From: Prinia subflava
Taxonomy: Eukaryota > Chordata > Aves > Passeriformes > Cisticolidae
Direction of reading: 5' to 3'
DNA: 64,000 nt
Assembly: GCF_021018805.1 (NCBI RefSeq)
Contig: NW_026960609.1
Location: forward strand, 868,001 to 932,000
Below are positions 13,401-25,903 of the stretch, piece after piece. The notes under the pieces were generated by a model that made no database searches, was not told the DNA's origin, and worked only from the letters and a program-made list of their open reading frames with translations. How positions within the stretch are numbered: position 1 is the first letter of the stretch; the number at the start of each line of letters is the position of its first letter. Both the position numbers and the translations under genes were made by a program.

Positions 13401-16046
13401 GAAAGTTAGAAATCTTTTATCTATCCTGAAAGCTCTCAATGAGCCTGAACCATTGCTACTCAGTGCTGTCTGCTTTGCTCATAAAATGAGGGAGGGAGTC
13501 ACAGGCTTTTGCTAATGCAAGCCAGCCACCAACACAGAAGAACCCAGTTTGGGCATGTTTTAAAGAAACAGTTAGTTTAGGGTCTGATGATTCATCTTTT
13601 CCTTTACCTATTAAAAAGCCTGATTATTAGGTATTAGATGCCCAAGAATATGGTCTCAACATCAAGCAATGAATTGCAATAATGTGAAAGGTTGATCTTG
13701 AAAGCAGACAGTGAAGAACACATGCTGGAGCTGTGTTCATCCCACCATGCAGGGGGCAGCTGGCCAGGTGTACCATGGAGATGAACATTCCATGTGCCTC
13801 CTGTGTAGGGATCATGCTGCTGGATGCATCATGTGGCTGTGTGGGGTGGCCTTTCAGTCCCAGATGAGTGTCTGTCTCTCAAGGTTTTGAGTCACACACC
13901 CCTTCCTGCACATGCATCTCATATGCACAAGCTTGCAGGGCAGTAATGCTAATGCAAAGTCGATAGCTGTTAACAGGTGAATCTGGCACATTTAGAGCCA
14001 AGAATAACAAACCCATTCTGTGCACCACTGTGTTCTGGTAATTAGCCTTGGAGACAGGCTGTGTGATTATCCCCACATACCAGTCCGTTTCAAATCGCGC
14101 TGATGCTTTGAGACTTCAGAGTTTTGGAAACATTCTCAGAGCTGGAGCACAGCCTGTGGTTTGAAAGGAGGCAGTGGGAAAGTAAACAAAGATGGAATAA
14201 AGTAGATTTTTGGTTCAGTTGGCTGGTTTATTTTGGTTTGTTGGTTGATTCACCTTCTTTTTTTGGAGCCCTTTTGCCTTAGTTACTTTTTTACACCTCC
14301 TACGATGTGGCATCTTCACAAACATAAGACAAATTGTGAAGTATAACACAGCAAAATTATGAGGCATGTGACATCAGACAAGACATATAAATGAAAAACA
14401 CTGAAATTACTCATTTTGTAGCACTTACACACATATGTCAGCAAGGGATATATGAGTGTATGTTTGTGTGTGTGGTTTTAAACAAGTTCCAGAATCTTAC
14501 TTTTAACTTTGCTTCTATTGTTTTCTGTAAAGGCATTCTAGCTTTGGTAATATTTGGGAAATGTTAACCTTGTGATATTTGGGAAGTAGCCACTAAGTTA
14601 ATCTGATGCATCTACAGTAAAAATAGGAAGTCCAGTACTCCACTGCACTTAAACTAGGCTGAGGTGATGGTCTAAGAAAAAGAATTCAAAAATACCATGG
14701 AGATGTAATAGGACATCTAATCCCTGCAGCAAAGTGACTGACACTAACTTTGGAGCATTAGGCTGAAATGAATACCAAGAGGACAGGTTGAGTTTCCTAA
14801 GTGGATAATATTCAGGAGTTGAAATTAATTCAAATAAATGGATCAGGTGGGAAATAATTAAAAAGAGAAAGAGATATAGATCCTAATTAAGGAGGTTTAT
14901 GGCTGTATAATCAATTTAGAAGTTTCTATTTCTCCTTCTAATAGGGAGGGAGGCAGTGGGTGAAACTGGTAAGAGAATTTCTAGAATGAAGCCCTTTGGA
15001 GAGCAAGGGAGATGCAAAACCCATTCTTCTGTGATAAAAGCCTTTATCACAGAAACTGGCAAAAAATTTGGGAAAATGTCATTGTAAATTACCTGAAAGC
15101 TCCAAAGCAAATTGTATTTCCTATGGACTTAGGGATTTTAGAAATTCCCTTCATCCTTTCATTGGTCACCCCATAAGCATTTTGGTTTCTAGTTTCAATA
15201 TGATAATGTTCTCACCACATCCAAGAGATTTAAATAATGAGTTTACTCTTGACTTTTGCAAATATGGTCTTTGAGGAAATATTTTTAAAAGCCAATGTAG
15301 CTGTCATTTGTCATTAAATGAGAGAAATAATGATATGATAGAGGCACATGGAGACGGAGGAAGCATGAGGAGAAACCACCCTCCTTTTGTATGTCCAATT
15401 TGTCATTCTGATGTCAGATGTCTTAAGAAAGATGTTCATTAGCAATGAATCTCATTCTCTTTCCACATACACAGCAAAACCAGTGTGCTTACATTTTTCT
15501 TCTTGCATATGTGAGCTGAATGTGCCTGAATGAGCATTACTGAACTAGTGCCTAATCTTTGTGAGCTCTTGCTGTAAATAAAGACAGGCTTTTAACTTGA
15601 CATTGTGAAGGAAACCTGAGTGTAATTTTAGGAGTTTTATCAGGTGACTTCTGCCTGCACAGAGCAGAAGGCTCTGCAAATGTCAGTGTGGGGAAAAGCC
15701 AAAGCAGGTACTGCTGCTGCTGCAGAAATCTTGAGGTGATTCATGTGCATTGCATTCAATCCATCATGGAAGCTCACCCCATTCCCTGTCTGTGGAGGAG
15801 GGCTCCTCTAACTTTCTTGCCATGTGGAAATCATGCTGGGTTTACCATTGAGGACTCTGCAGTCAGCCTTCTTTTTAAAGAACTCTGAGAAAAATGCAGA
15901 CAGTGGGAGTAAGGATAAGCAGACTGGGAACAAAATTCCAGAAGCATGCTCCATGTATTAATTGGCTTTGGCTTTTTAGAAAATGTTAGAAAATGAGTGA
16001 ACTTCCACAGAAAACTGCACACATAAAACCCATTAGTACTGCTGTT
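13401..16046. other. Intergenic, nothing recognised
   Basis: AT-rich unique sequence. A few ORFs of 60-68 codons show no similarity that I recognise. Confidence 0.55.
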
Positions 16047-16596
16047 TGTCCTAGTTTAGGACAAATTTAGGGGAAAAATCCCCACAACTCCCTCCCCCAC
16101 CACCGGGTTTGGGAGGAATTTCCTCAGAGGAAAAAAAGTGGAAAAAACTTGTTTATTGAGAAACAACGAAAAATACACTCCCCAACACAAGGAAAACAGT
16201 CCGAGATGACAACAAATGTTTTCACCAGTCCAAGAGAGGGTGAGCAGTCTCTGCTGGGGAGGGTGCCAAAGCTTCTTTCAGGTGCAGACTCCGGGGGGTT
16301 TTCCCTTGATGTTCCCGAATCAGGGCCCGAAGCAGGTCCGATGTCTTCAGGGAAGGGAGGAAGGAAAGAAGGGGAAACACAAAAGCAGAAAAATGGCAAA
16401 AAAGCAAGCAAAAAGCAGAAAGCAAGGGAGCAAAGCCAGCAAAGCAGCCTAAAGCTAGCAGCAAGCAAGCCAAAAGCAAGCAGCCGGGGGAGGGGCTCAG
16501 CCACAGACAAAACAGAGAACACGGGAACAGAAAAAAAAAAAAAAAAAACCACGATTTGGGATACAAAGCATGAAAATGTCCTGTCACCCCAGGACA
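16047..16596 (-). mobile_element. Probable solo LTR (ERV), minus strand
   Basis: The termini are TGTCCTGGGG / AACTAGGACA on the minus strand, giving TG...CA ends with a short inverted repeat. A reverse AATAAA (plus-strand TTTATT near 16151) and a 19-base A-run at about 16531-16549 fit an LTR. The flanking 5-mers (CTGTT and CTACT) match at only 3 of 5 bases, so the insertion looks old. A 171-codon lysine-rich plus-strand ORF inside is compositional and is not annotated as a gene. Confidence 0.6.
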
Positions 16597-19036
16597 CTAC
16601 TGTAGGTGCCTTATTGTCAGCCTCAGCAAGAGGGACTGATGGCAAACTTTCAGTCTTAGTCTGACCGTGGTCCTTGCACAGATGTTGTCTGTGCAGCTGG
16701 TGTTGTGCCCACCTGGCAAACGTCATTCTCCAGTACTTTCAAACCATACTCATCTAAACCCTCTATGTTTAGCTCTAAAAATTACATGGAATTAAATACA
16801 ACCCAATTCCAGCACTGTACAAAGTATATGCTCTTAGAGATATAACCCAAACTGTTACATACATATATAAAGTTTGGTTTTAATCTGCTATAAGTTCAAG
16901 GAAGTTGATATGGTCTGGTTTATTATGTTATTTTTGTAAACAAATGCAAAATGTTTATTTAACTTTAAGCAGCTCTGAAACTTGCTGACTGTAACCCATA
17001 ATCCTCTGATAATTTTATAGATGAATGCTTTTAGCCCAGACACCATGAATGCAACAGATTCTACATAGCCTTCTGAGGTTTCTTAGTGTAAAAATAATCT
17101 AGGACTAAACAAACAGTAAGGGAAAAAAAACCCCAAAAAAATCCAAAACCACAGAACAGAACCATTCCTACAATTGAAGAATTGTGTCATGTTGTTAAAA
17201 AAAGTTCATGGTTTCATTTTTATCACATGGAACTTTTCTTAGCAAGGATCATTTAACACTACTAGAACTAATGTTCCATCTTGCCTGTATGGTATCAAAA
17301 TACTCCTGAGTAGCTAAGTACAGCTAATTCTCACAGAGATTCACAAAAAACCCCCCAAGTGAGTCCTTTATCCAGCTTACATTTTTAAAAGGCTGGATTT
17401 GCTCACTTGAATAACAAGAATAATATCAATCAAAATAGGATAAAATTTTAGGAAAACACTCTCATTGCCAATAGTGCCAAAAATCTGGAGGTGCCATCAA
17501 TAATTCTGTCATCATTGAAATATATCAACAACTCAGAATATGAAAACATGTGTCTCATACATTTCTATTCATTAGTCTTCAATGCCGTTATGTATTTTCC
17601 CTTTATTTCCTCTTCCCCCGTCATCCCTCCTTGCCTCTCCCCTTCCCCTGCTTTGCAGCTCTCAGAAACAATCCAGTCATCATAACACACACCCTTTTTT
17701 CAATTTCCTTTTCCCAAAACCTGCATTTCACCTACAAGTCATTTGCATCTGTGTAGCTGTATAATTAACTGGAAGTCTCATTTTTTATTTATGAAAATGA
17801 AGTCATGTTTCTGCTCATTATGGATGTAAAACAAAATAAACCTCAAAGGTTTTAGGTCCAAAACAAATATTAAAAAAACCCTCCAAAGTTCAAGAATTGT
17901 CGTGTTTTTAAGCCAATTATTCTATCTCAGGCACCTTTTACTCATGTTTTCAATGTTCATATTTAGAGGTACTGCAATCAGCAAAATTAAAGGTTATTAG
18001 AGGAGCAGCTCTATGAGTGAATGTTTAAAAAAAATTGAATTCAGGGCTGTATCAATGCTGAGACCTGGAAAGCTTTCTTTCTCTCCTCATAAGTTTCTGT
18101 TTGGAAATCTCCATCCTCCAGAAAAACAAAACAGAACAAAAACAAAACCCACAGATTTGGAAACAGAAGGCACTCTATGCAGGAAAAAAAAAAAGAAAAA
18201 GAAAAAATAAAAGGAAAAAAAAGCTTTCTAATCTAATAAACCTATCTATTTTTTATGCATTTAAAAGCAACTGAAGATGTAGATCAGTACATACTAATGC
18301 AAAAGAAAATACAGTAAAGAAATGCTCCAAAGAGGGAGTGGAAAGTTTTCCTTTGAAAATAGAGAGTATGAACAACTTTATCAAATATGTTGAACTGAGA
18401 ATTTGCTCTATTACTGTCTCATCACAGCCTATCTGCATAGCACAATATCCATCCATAAATAACCTCACTTATACTGATATTGTATATTGCCTATTTATGT
18501 TGAAATTTCCCTAGAATACACAGTTTTTCTGCTTCACTGTTCAAACCAAGCATGGTTTAATTTTTCAGTAACATTCAGAGGAAACACACATGTTCAGTAC
18601 AAAAGTTGCCTAATGCACCTCTTACATGCATGGAAGAAAAATCTACTTACAGATTTCAGGCTTATCATATAAAACACAATGAAACATTTGGACTTCAATG
18701 AAAATACATGGGAATGCAATTTTAAATTAGGCATAAAGGTGTATAAAAGAAATCTCCTACACAGTATGATCCAGTGTTTTTATGGGCACATATTCATGAT
18801 AGACTTAGCACAGGCCTGTAACATGACAGCTGATTAAGCTGCCAGTTTTTTACTACAGTCTCAGGCATCCCAAAGAACTGTAAGGGACTTCACAAGCTAC
18901 TGAAATACAAAAACCTAATGAAATGTACTTCCCCATCAAAACAAGAGGCAGTGAGTGCCCATGCACAGGCACAACCTTATTCCAAGACTTACAATGGTGT
19001 GCAAAATGTCAAAGGGCTTTAATTTTGATTTCCCTG
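16597..19036. other. Intergenic, nothing recognised
   Basis: AT-rich sequence with an A-rich stretch at about 18180-18225. No gene was recognised. Confidence 0.55.
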
Positions 19037-19809
19037 TGTTGGGGGTAAGATTTTGTTGGGTTTTTTTTACTTATAGAATTTTTCCCCATAATTTGCTAGA
19101 AGATTAATGACTGGGTGCTTGACCAAAACAAAGAAGTAGCCAAAAAAGATTGCATCACCGGGCTAACCTATTGTTTTTGGGTCTCTGGGAGTTTCTCACA
19201 GAGGGGGGAGATAACCTGAGGTTTTGGGGGAGGTAAAAGAGCTGGGGACAGTTTAAGTCTCTCTTGCTTTTAGCATTGGAGAGGACAGTCGGGCTGCTAC
19301 TCGCTGCGGGAAGAGTACACGGTCATCACTCCGTCTCATCCTGGGAAATCTACCATCATCTGCTCATCTGCTCAGGAAATCTGAGCTCGCCTCCTCCTGC
19401 CCTGCTGGGCCGGCCATCCCACCGTTGAGGCTTCTTCAGCACTGCTTTGAGGCTTTCTGCTACTCTGTAGCCCTGCACTGCCAGGCTCTGAGGGAAATCC
19501 CTGCTGTTCCAGCTACCACCGCAGAGCATCTGATCTCATCCACCAGCCCAGGATTTTCCATCATTCCAGCTTGGTCTCTTGGAGTCCTGCAGGGGCACCA
19601 AGATCAAACTGCCCCGGGCTTTTGTGAAAGAAAGCCCTCGAGGTTCCTGGTTCTGTTTATTATTAATGCTGTAGTTGTTGTTGTTTGTTTGCTTTGTCAT
19701 ACATACCAGTAAAGAACTGTTATTCCTATCCCCATAGCTCTGCCTGAAAGCCCCTTTAATTTTCTAAATAACAATCATTTGGAAGGAAGGGATTTGAATT
19801 CTCCGTCTC
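19037..19809 (+). mobile_element. LTR B copy 1, 5' part (split by provirus P1)
   Basis: This plus-strand LTR starts TGTTGGGGGTAAG. It stops abruptly at the P1 boundary and resumes at 30299-30358, where it ends CTGAGACA. The two outer flanks share a perfect 5-bp TSD, CCCTG (19032-19036 and 30359-30363). That shows the two pieces were one roughly 830-bp solo LTR into which P1 later inserted. Its body is about 80-90% alike by eye to the inverted copy at 30890-31535. The 95-codon ORF inside (19425-19712) is shared with that copy because the repeats share ancestry. Confidence 0.85.
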
Positions 19810-20128
19810 GGAAATACTCCCCCTGCAGCCCCCGGAGTTCCTAGGCTAGCTCATATCTTAGAGGGATTTGGAGGAATATTTCAGGGACAAGGCAAAAGAT
19901 TCCAAAAGAGGCTCTAACCACCAGATGTAGTCCAAGACATTTATTCCAGATGGTTTCCGGGGGGAAAGAGAACAAATGAGGAAGAACAGAACCTTATCTA
20001 GTCTCCTGCAAAGGAGAGATAGTTGGAACTCAGCCAATAGGGTCAGAAACGGGAGGAAGGGTTAAACTACATGGTTACAGACTCCAGGGGTCTCTGGGGA
20101 GGGAAAAACCATTCCCCAGGGAAATACA
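19810..20128 (-). repeat. P1 3' LTR
   Basis: On the minus strand it runs from TGTATTTCCC at 20128 to GAGTATTTC near 19810. It is the partner of 29977-30298, with a reverse AATAAA at about 19941 (plus-strand TTTATT). The terminal CA appears changed to CC relative to the 5' LTR. The polypurine tract lies immediately upstream. Confidence 0.9.
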
Positions 20129-20143
20129 TCTCCCCCTTTTTTG
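20129..20143 (-). promoter_or_regulatory. P1 polypurine tract
   Basis: On the minus strand, AAAAAAGGGGGAGA directly abuts the TG of the 3' LTR. This is the expected place and composition for the primer of plus-strand DNA synthesis. Confidence 0.85.
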
Positions 20144-20175
20144 TTTGACAAGGTTACAAGAAAAAACCATCAAGT

Positions 20176-21573
20176 TCATTTTGATATGGAATGTGGGTTT
20201 TCCCACCACTTACAATTGATAGGGAAATCAGACCGCTTTAGGTTTGCCAACTCTATGTGGTTGACTTCTGAGGTAGAAGGCATGAGGCTGTTGATAGCCT
20301 TGAAAATCAAACAAAGTAGGATCCCAAACGCTATTGTTACAAAGAAAAGAATAACAAGAAATAACAAAATTGTTTTAACTATAGAAATCCACCACCCTGT
20401 GAATCTCCAGCCCTTGAACAGTTCTTTGACCCAATCCTCAGATTCTTGCTTCACTTGTCCGATCAAGTTGTTCATGCTTCGAAGGGCAGCATGGATGTTC
20501 AGAGCTTTTGAGGTCAGGTTCATGCAACAGAGTCCTTCAAATTCCTGGCATTCATGTCCCTGCAGTAACAAAAGAAAATCTATCTCAGCACGGTTTTGAA
20601 GGGTGGCCTGTCTGGTAATTTCCTCATCTTCTCAGAGAGAGCTGATGGCGATGGACGTTAAGTTTGCCTGTTTGACCACCCAGCACTCTAGATGGCCCAA
20701 TTCACCTAGAGCTTTGGCTGCTGCGACCCACGGAAGGAACAGGGACACAGCAACCCTTTTTGACTTTGCCCAAAGAAAAATTTCTGAATTACAATTTGGG
20801 TCCAAATTGTCAGCCCTCCTCTTTTGAATTTTGTCTGCCGATTTGTTTTTGTGAGTCCATTCACCAATTAAAGTTTGGTTGGGTGTCAGTAAGGACAACC
20901 GCCCTATGGTACATGGCCCTCCTAAAAGCCGAGACGGAATTCCTGCCCATGCCTGATCCCCACAAATCAAGAACAATCCCTTAGGGAGGCTTCTGGGACT
21001 AGAGTGGGATGGGTTGTCTGCTGCAATATGGCTTATATTATGACACCACCTTTTTGCAGTAAACTCTCCACGATATTGTCTTATGAGGTGGTACTCGTTA
21101 GTGCTAGAAGATTTTGGGAGGACAGAAAAATGTATGCTGTATGACTCACGGGAAGAACCCAATAACTCTAACTCTTGGGGTTCCTGAGCTATCTTGGGCA
21201 AACTTTGCAACCCCTCCTCTAAGGGGTTCACGATCACCACAGCTTGCTTCTGATGATCTTTGTGTGGTCGGGGGATGTGCGACTCTGGAATTTTGTTTGA
21301 CCTATATTTTTCTAAACCTGCTGGAAATTCTCCAGCCTGCGATGGAATTCCTATCAGACAGGTGGGCATAGGGTTCTTTGTTGCTGCAGTGGACAAACAT
21401 ATGTTTTCCTGCTGAAGTGTCTGTGCCAGGGTCACCCAGATGTTTTGACGTGGCTGAGGGACCATCCATGCAGCTGCCAGACTGTTCAGCATTAACAAGA
21501 TGACAACTTGGATGGGGTTCATCACAGGGTTGAGTGGGAGGTAGGTCTTCTCTAAAAGGGAAAAAGCAAACAT
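20176..21573 (-). pseudogene. env: P1 env, one in-frame stop
   Basis: Retroviral envelope precursor (surface plus transmembrane subunits). The ATG at 21573 opens a frame with a hydrophobic signal-like segment near residues 18-36, then a cysteine-bearing surface subunit. A degenerate basic cleavage site (SKR) and a hydrophobic fusion-peptide-like run follow near residues 266-285. One TGA at 20634-20632 interrupts the heptad region. The same frame then continues to about 20176 with a C-x6-CC motif (20550-20524) and a long hydrophobic membrane span. C-x6-CC is typical of alpha- and gammaretroviral-type transmembrane proteins that bond covalently to the surface subunit. Compared with gag, pro and pol it is strikingly little damaged. 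As it stands it would give a truncated product lacking the anchor. Confidence 0.85.
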
Positions 21574-21621
21574 TTTTAAAACATGTTAAAAGTTTCTGTT
21601 TCTGCTGGAAGGAATCCACAC

Positions 21622-22998
21622 CTAGGAAGATTCTTTTTCCTCCATCTGGAGGTGTCTTCTCTTTGAAGCATCTGCTACTTGCTTCTCAACCCCTTCTGCT
21701 TGAGCTTGATCTTTGGAGACAAAGGGTTTCACCCACTTCTGAGGAATCCTCCGAGGGCCTGAGGGAGTGGCCACACATGCATAGCCACGACTCCAGGTCA
21801 CGAGCTCATAGGGACCCTTGGTTCCCAAGTTTCTGGATCCCTAATCAAGACTGGTGGACGCTGAGACAATCTGAACTGATTGCCACTGTTAAAATGACGT
21901 ACTGTGGCCGAGTTTCTCAGGTATCGTGGGCATGATATGCTCACAGATACCATTTGAGCTATTCCAAACTAGGCCAAACTAGGCCTCAGGCCTGGGCCTA
22001 GTAGGCCGCAGAACGTTCAGCATACGTAGTAGCAGATAAACTTATCTCCTACTAGGTATGTGTTAAGGTATGGCCACTCGCAGCATGGAGGTAATGGCAC
22101 TAGATCTCCGTAGCCACCTTAATCCTAGATTGCTTACATACTTCTGTATGTTCACCGCCTATCACAATGCACCTGCTACTGTAAACTATTCGCTCTGTAC
22201 TTAACCGGCCATCTCGCGGAATAAAGCGGAGTACGTGCTGGAAACCATACTGGTTGGTCTCGCGTTACTCTAGTCCCCAGTCTTTCCAGGGTTCGACAAC
22301 AACGTACCACTAATGGACTCATGTTTTCAAATGAACAGTTCAGAAAACTGATGGTAAACATGGCTTTGCAGAGCTTCTGCTGCAGGGACATCCACACAGT
22401 TGAACTGCTCTGTCTAGCCAAAACCTGCTTGAGCGTCTGGTGTGCACGCTCAACCACAGCTTGACCTGTGGGCGAATGGGGGATGCCAGCTTTACGTTCC
22501 ACTCCCCACTGCTGGACAAATTCTAGGAACTCCTTGGACACATACGCTGAGCCGTTATCAGTTTTGATTGTTTTTGGGATCCCCAACACTGAAAAAGCTT
22601 GCACTAGGGGCTGCTTGGTATGTACAGACTTTTCTCCTGTGTGGGCGGAGACATACACTGCACCTGAATATGTGTCAATGCTCACATGAACATATTCGAA
22701 GTGACCAAAACTAGGAATGTGTGTGATGTCTGTCTGCCACACTTCACAGCTGCCCAGGCCCCTGGGGTTAACCCCCATGCGCATCGATGGCATGGCTTGG
22801 ACTTGGCAGTTGGGACAGGTGCCCACAATGTGTTATCTGGAATTGTCGGATCAGACCTGGCACATTTTGATGGTAATGTTGGTGACTCAGTTTTGCCTGT
22901 TGGAAGACATCAGGGAGATGTGCTTTTTCAACTGGTGCTGCAAGGGAGTCTGCCTGACTATTCCCCTCTGCAATTTCACCTGGCAAATCAGTGTGTGA
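21622..22998 (-). pseudogene. pol: P1 pol: integrase region, split by a solo LTR
   Basis: Integrase joins viral cDNA to host DNA. An N-terminal His/Cys zinc-binding region lies near 22895-22800 (HQHYH, then CPNC), in part out of frame with the core. The catalytic core (ORF 22826-22176) retains the D,D-35-E triad: Asp in WQTDI, Asp in KTDNG, and Glu in VVERAH with 35 residues between the last two. After that the reading frame runs into a 399-bp solo LTR (21903-22301, TSD ACGTAC). The C-terminal DNA-binding domain (GPYELVTW...) resumes beyond it, down to 21622. The gene is inactive because of this insertion. Confidence 0.88.
21903..22301 (+). mobile_element. Solo LTR nested in P1 integrase
   Basis: A 399-bp insert, TGTGGCCGAG...CGACAACA, is flanked by a perfect 6-bp TSD ACGTAC (21897-21902 and 22302-22307). 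The integrase reading frame is interrupted exactly here and resumes beyond it. A plus-strand AATAAA at 22220-22225 sets the orientation. The 6-bp TSD fits alpha-/betaretroviral (ERVK-type) integrases. Confidence 0.9.
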
Positions 22999-24693
22999 CC
23001 TTACATGCATCACACAGAATGGATGCTCTAGATGAGAAACTAAATAAATTAGCCTTGAAAGCAATTTGAAGAGATGTTCATTCTCTATTTTTTTGACAGT
23101 ACTCTCGCCACGTAGGCAGACTTGGTTACCAAATTAATTGCTTCCAAGAACTTCTCAAAAGCTCTTACCACTGCGGCCAGTTCAGCCACTTGGGGGGATC
23201 CCTCCACAAACTCAACATCAGCTTCCCAATGCTGAGTCCGTGGGTTCCTCCAGGTCATCACCAACTCTTTGGAAGCCCCAGATGCGTCCGTGAAAACTGT
23301 GAGAGCTTTGAGTGGTGTCCAACTCCTCATGAGGAATGAGGTGGAATTCCTCACTGAACAACTTGTGGGACAGGCATGAACTGATACTTGTCCCCTGTAC
23401 CTGTCCAGAGATAATTGGAGACTGGCATTACTCTGCAGCAAATGCTCAAACATCTCTTTGGTCAATCTCTCAGGAGAGTTCTTTCCCTCCTCAAAAAGTC
23501 TGACCAGGAGGTGAATACATGCAAAGTCCCAACCAGCCAATTCACACAATCTCACCCTGGCCTTCCGAATCAGCTGAGCCATCAGCTCCTGTGGCTCTGT
23601 TATGATCTTGGATCTTTGGTGAGAGAGGAAGACCCACTCTATGATCAAGAGTGAATCTCTCTGCTCCTCGATCCATTGGAAAATCAAACCATGCAGATGT
23701 GGCATCTTTCCTAGAACGATGAAATGGAAAGGCACCTTTGGCTCACACCAATGAGCCTGCTTCTCTGACAAGGACTTCTGTACCTTTTCGATTGCCATTT
23801 TTGCTCTGGGGTCAGTTCCCTGGAAGACAACAGCTCCCTCTTCCCCTTCAATAAATTGAAGAGGGGTTCTAGATCCTGATTTGTGAGGCCTAGCCAGGGT
23901 CTTACCCAATTCAAAGACCCGCACAGGGAGTGGAGATCTTCTAGGGTTTTGGGATTGCAATCAATTTCTAAGTTCTGGGGAACAATGGTCCTTGCAGTGA
24001 TTTGCAAACCCAGGTACTTCCAAGGTGGCATCCTTTGAACTTTGTCTTCCTGCAATTGAAATCCAGCAGAGTTTAAAACTTTAACCACTAGGTCAAGTGT
24101 GTGTTGGAATATAGAGTCATTGGGGGTACACACAAGCACATAATCCATGTAGTGAAGGATGATGGCTTCCTTTCTCTCGGCGTGTACCGGAGACAGCAAT
24201 GAGGCTACGTATTGTTGGCATATGAAAGGACCCGATTTCAGACCCTGAGGAAGGACTCTCCAGTGATAACATTTGATTGGGGCTTGTCTATTAACAGTGG
24301 GAACCGAGAATGCAAACCGTGGGGCATCTTCGGGGTGCAATGGAATTTGGAAGAAACAGTCCTTGATGTCTAGGACAGCCAATTGCCAGTCTCGAGGGAG
24401 CATTGTTGGAGTAGGCATTCCTGGTTGGAGGGGTGCTATGTCCTCTACAATTTTGTTTCCTGGAGATCATGGAGCAACCTCCACTTGTCCTTCCCCGGTT
24501 TCTTTATTACAAAGACTGGGGAATTCCAGGGGCTTGTTGTCTCTTCTGTGTGTCCTTGAGCCAATTGCTCTTCCACGAGCTCCTCAAGCGCCTTGAGCTT
24601 CTCTTTACTCAAAGGCCACTGTGCTACCCACCTTGGGGTATTCTCCAACCACTTTAACTTTTGGGTAGGGCGTTCCACAGTGCCTACTTTCAA
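22930..24693 (-). pseudogene. pol: P1 pol: reverse transcriptase and RNase H
   Basis: RT copies viral RNA into DNA and RNase H degrades the template. The N-terminal fingers (SPWNSPVFVIKKPGK) lie in the frame 24693-24445. A frameshift and stop separate them from the palm (24418-23711), which has Asp in AVLDIKD. Its catalytic box reads YMDY (24151-24140) instead of YMDD, so the second active-site Asp is lost. A further frame change near 23805 leads to the thumb/connection and RNase H (to 23085). RNase H shows TDAS and AEL but has Lys at the usual third Asp (VTKSAY). The RNase H tail and the step into integrase lie in yet another frame. Enzymatically dead as encoded. Confidence 0.9.
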
Positions 24694-25145
24694 AAATCCT
24701 GGGGTGTCTTAAGAATCACCATTTGGACTCCCCACTGGGACATGGTGTCTCTCCCCCACAGAGGGGCCTTATAGTCTGCAACGAATGGACGGACACTTGC
24801 CAGTTTTCTGTCAGGTCCCTCAATTTGCACGATGTTTTTTGAAATCTTTGCCAATGTGATTCCTCCCATGCCCTGAAGTTTGCCAGCCACAGGTTGCAAT
24901 TCCCAATTTGATGGCCACATGGTCTGCGGCAGTATCGTGATATATGCGCCGGTGTCCAGAACTCCTTCCACATGGAAGTGGTCTGACCCACAGGCTAGGT
25001 TGCATGCCATAGAGGGTTTATCCTCTCCACCACCTCTGCCCAGTAGACTTCTGGTGATTTTCCTTCTGCTGTGATCTCTACTGGAACAGGAATTTCCTGG
25101 GCAAGGATTTGCCCCTCTACCAGGTAAAAGGGTGGATGCATGCAA
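24690..25145 (-). pseudogene. pro: P1 protease (pro), retroviral aspartic protease
   Basis: The frame contains the aspartic protease motif LDTGAYITIL (near 24962-24933). It is followed by a flap-like GMGG segment and a C-terminal part that passes into the RT start at 24693. Tyr replaces the Asp of the more common DTGAD-type motif. The upstream part of pro lies in another frame (24995-25735), so a frameshift has accumulated within the gene. Betaretroviruses normally express pro by ribosomal frameshifting from gag. Whether the original shift sites survive cannot be judged by eye. Confidence 0.8.
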
Positions 25146-25735
25146 CGTGCCAACAACATGAGGCCTGTTATCTTTCCCTTAATAGTCATGGGAACTTCCT
25201 CAATCTCCAAGGGTGTGTGTGCTGTGTCCCCAATAACAAAATACTCACTTTCCAGTCCCGTGTGGTAAACGGTCAGGTCCTGTGACATGTTTGACAGGTC
25301 CACTGTAATGACTTTCCAATCAGTAGATCTGAAATGAAAACCTTTGGTAGTCACGAGCCTGAATTGGCCTCGCGGCTGCCAAACCTTGTTACTTGAACAT
25401 TTGACAATTTTATTTTTCTGCACCCCCACACCGTGTGACCCATCCTCCTCCTTTTTTGTTAAGAGAGAGGCATTCGCCAGTGTGGGTCCCGCTACATTTA
25501 TATCTTTGTGCATAGTTGTATCAACAGCGGGTACGCGCTGTAAATTCAGGTTTTTGTTTGTTGAACTTCTGTTTCTGGTTTTGGGGGCAGGTTGTGGCAA
25601 AGTGTCCTGGTTTCTTGCAACAGAGGCAGATGATGTGCTGCAGCTGGTCTGGTGACATTGGTTGCCTCCTTGGATTTGGTACCGCAGCTGCCGTAGGCTG
25701 TGGGTGTGCCAGTCTTGGATTCCTTTCAGGTGCAC
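24995..25735 (-). pseudogene. P1 upstream pro region (possible dUTPase-like domain)
   Basis: An open frame of 246 codons without a convincing start overlaps the end of gag NC and ends just before the protease motif in another frame. In betaretroviruses this position between NC and the protease core holds a dUTPase-type domain. The segment around 25290-25110 has a compatible hydrophobic/beta pattern, but I do not see the diagnostic dUTPase motifs clearly. The assignment rests mainly on position. Confidence 0.5.
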
Positions 25736-25903
25736 TGAACAGTTCTGCTTTTTCTGTACAGGCTTCTGTCATCTGCAAAAGACTAGGGGATGGTTTGAAG
25801 GGAAGGCTAAGAATAATTCTATGACAGGTCTCATTAGCATTCCTCTGAGCCATCTCCTTAATCAATTCTGCTTGCACCACCGGACCTAGTACTTGTCGCT
25901 CCA

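Noticed and set aside
16149..16664. 171-codon lysine-rich plus-strand ORF
   Set aside because: It lies antisense within a solo LTR and is made of A/G-rich simple sequence, with no domain and an equally long frame on the other strand.
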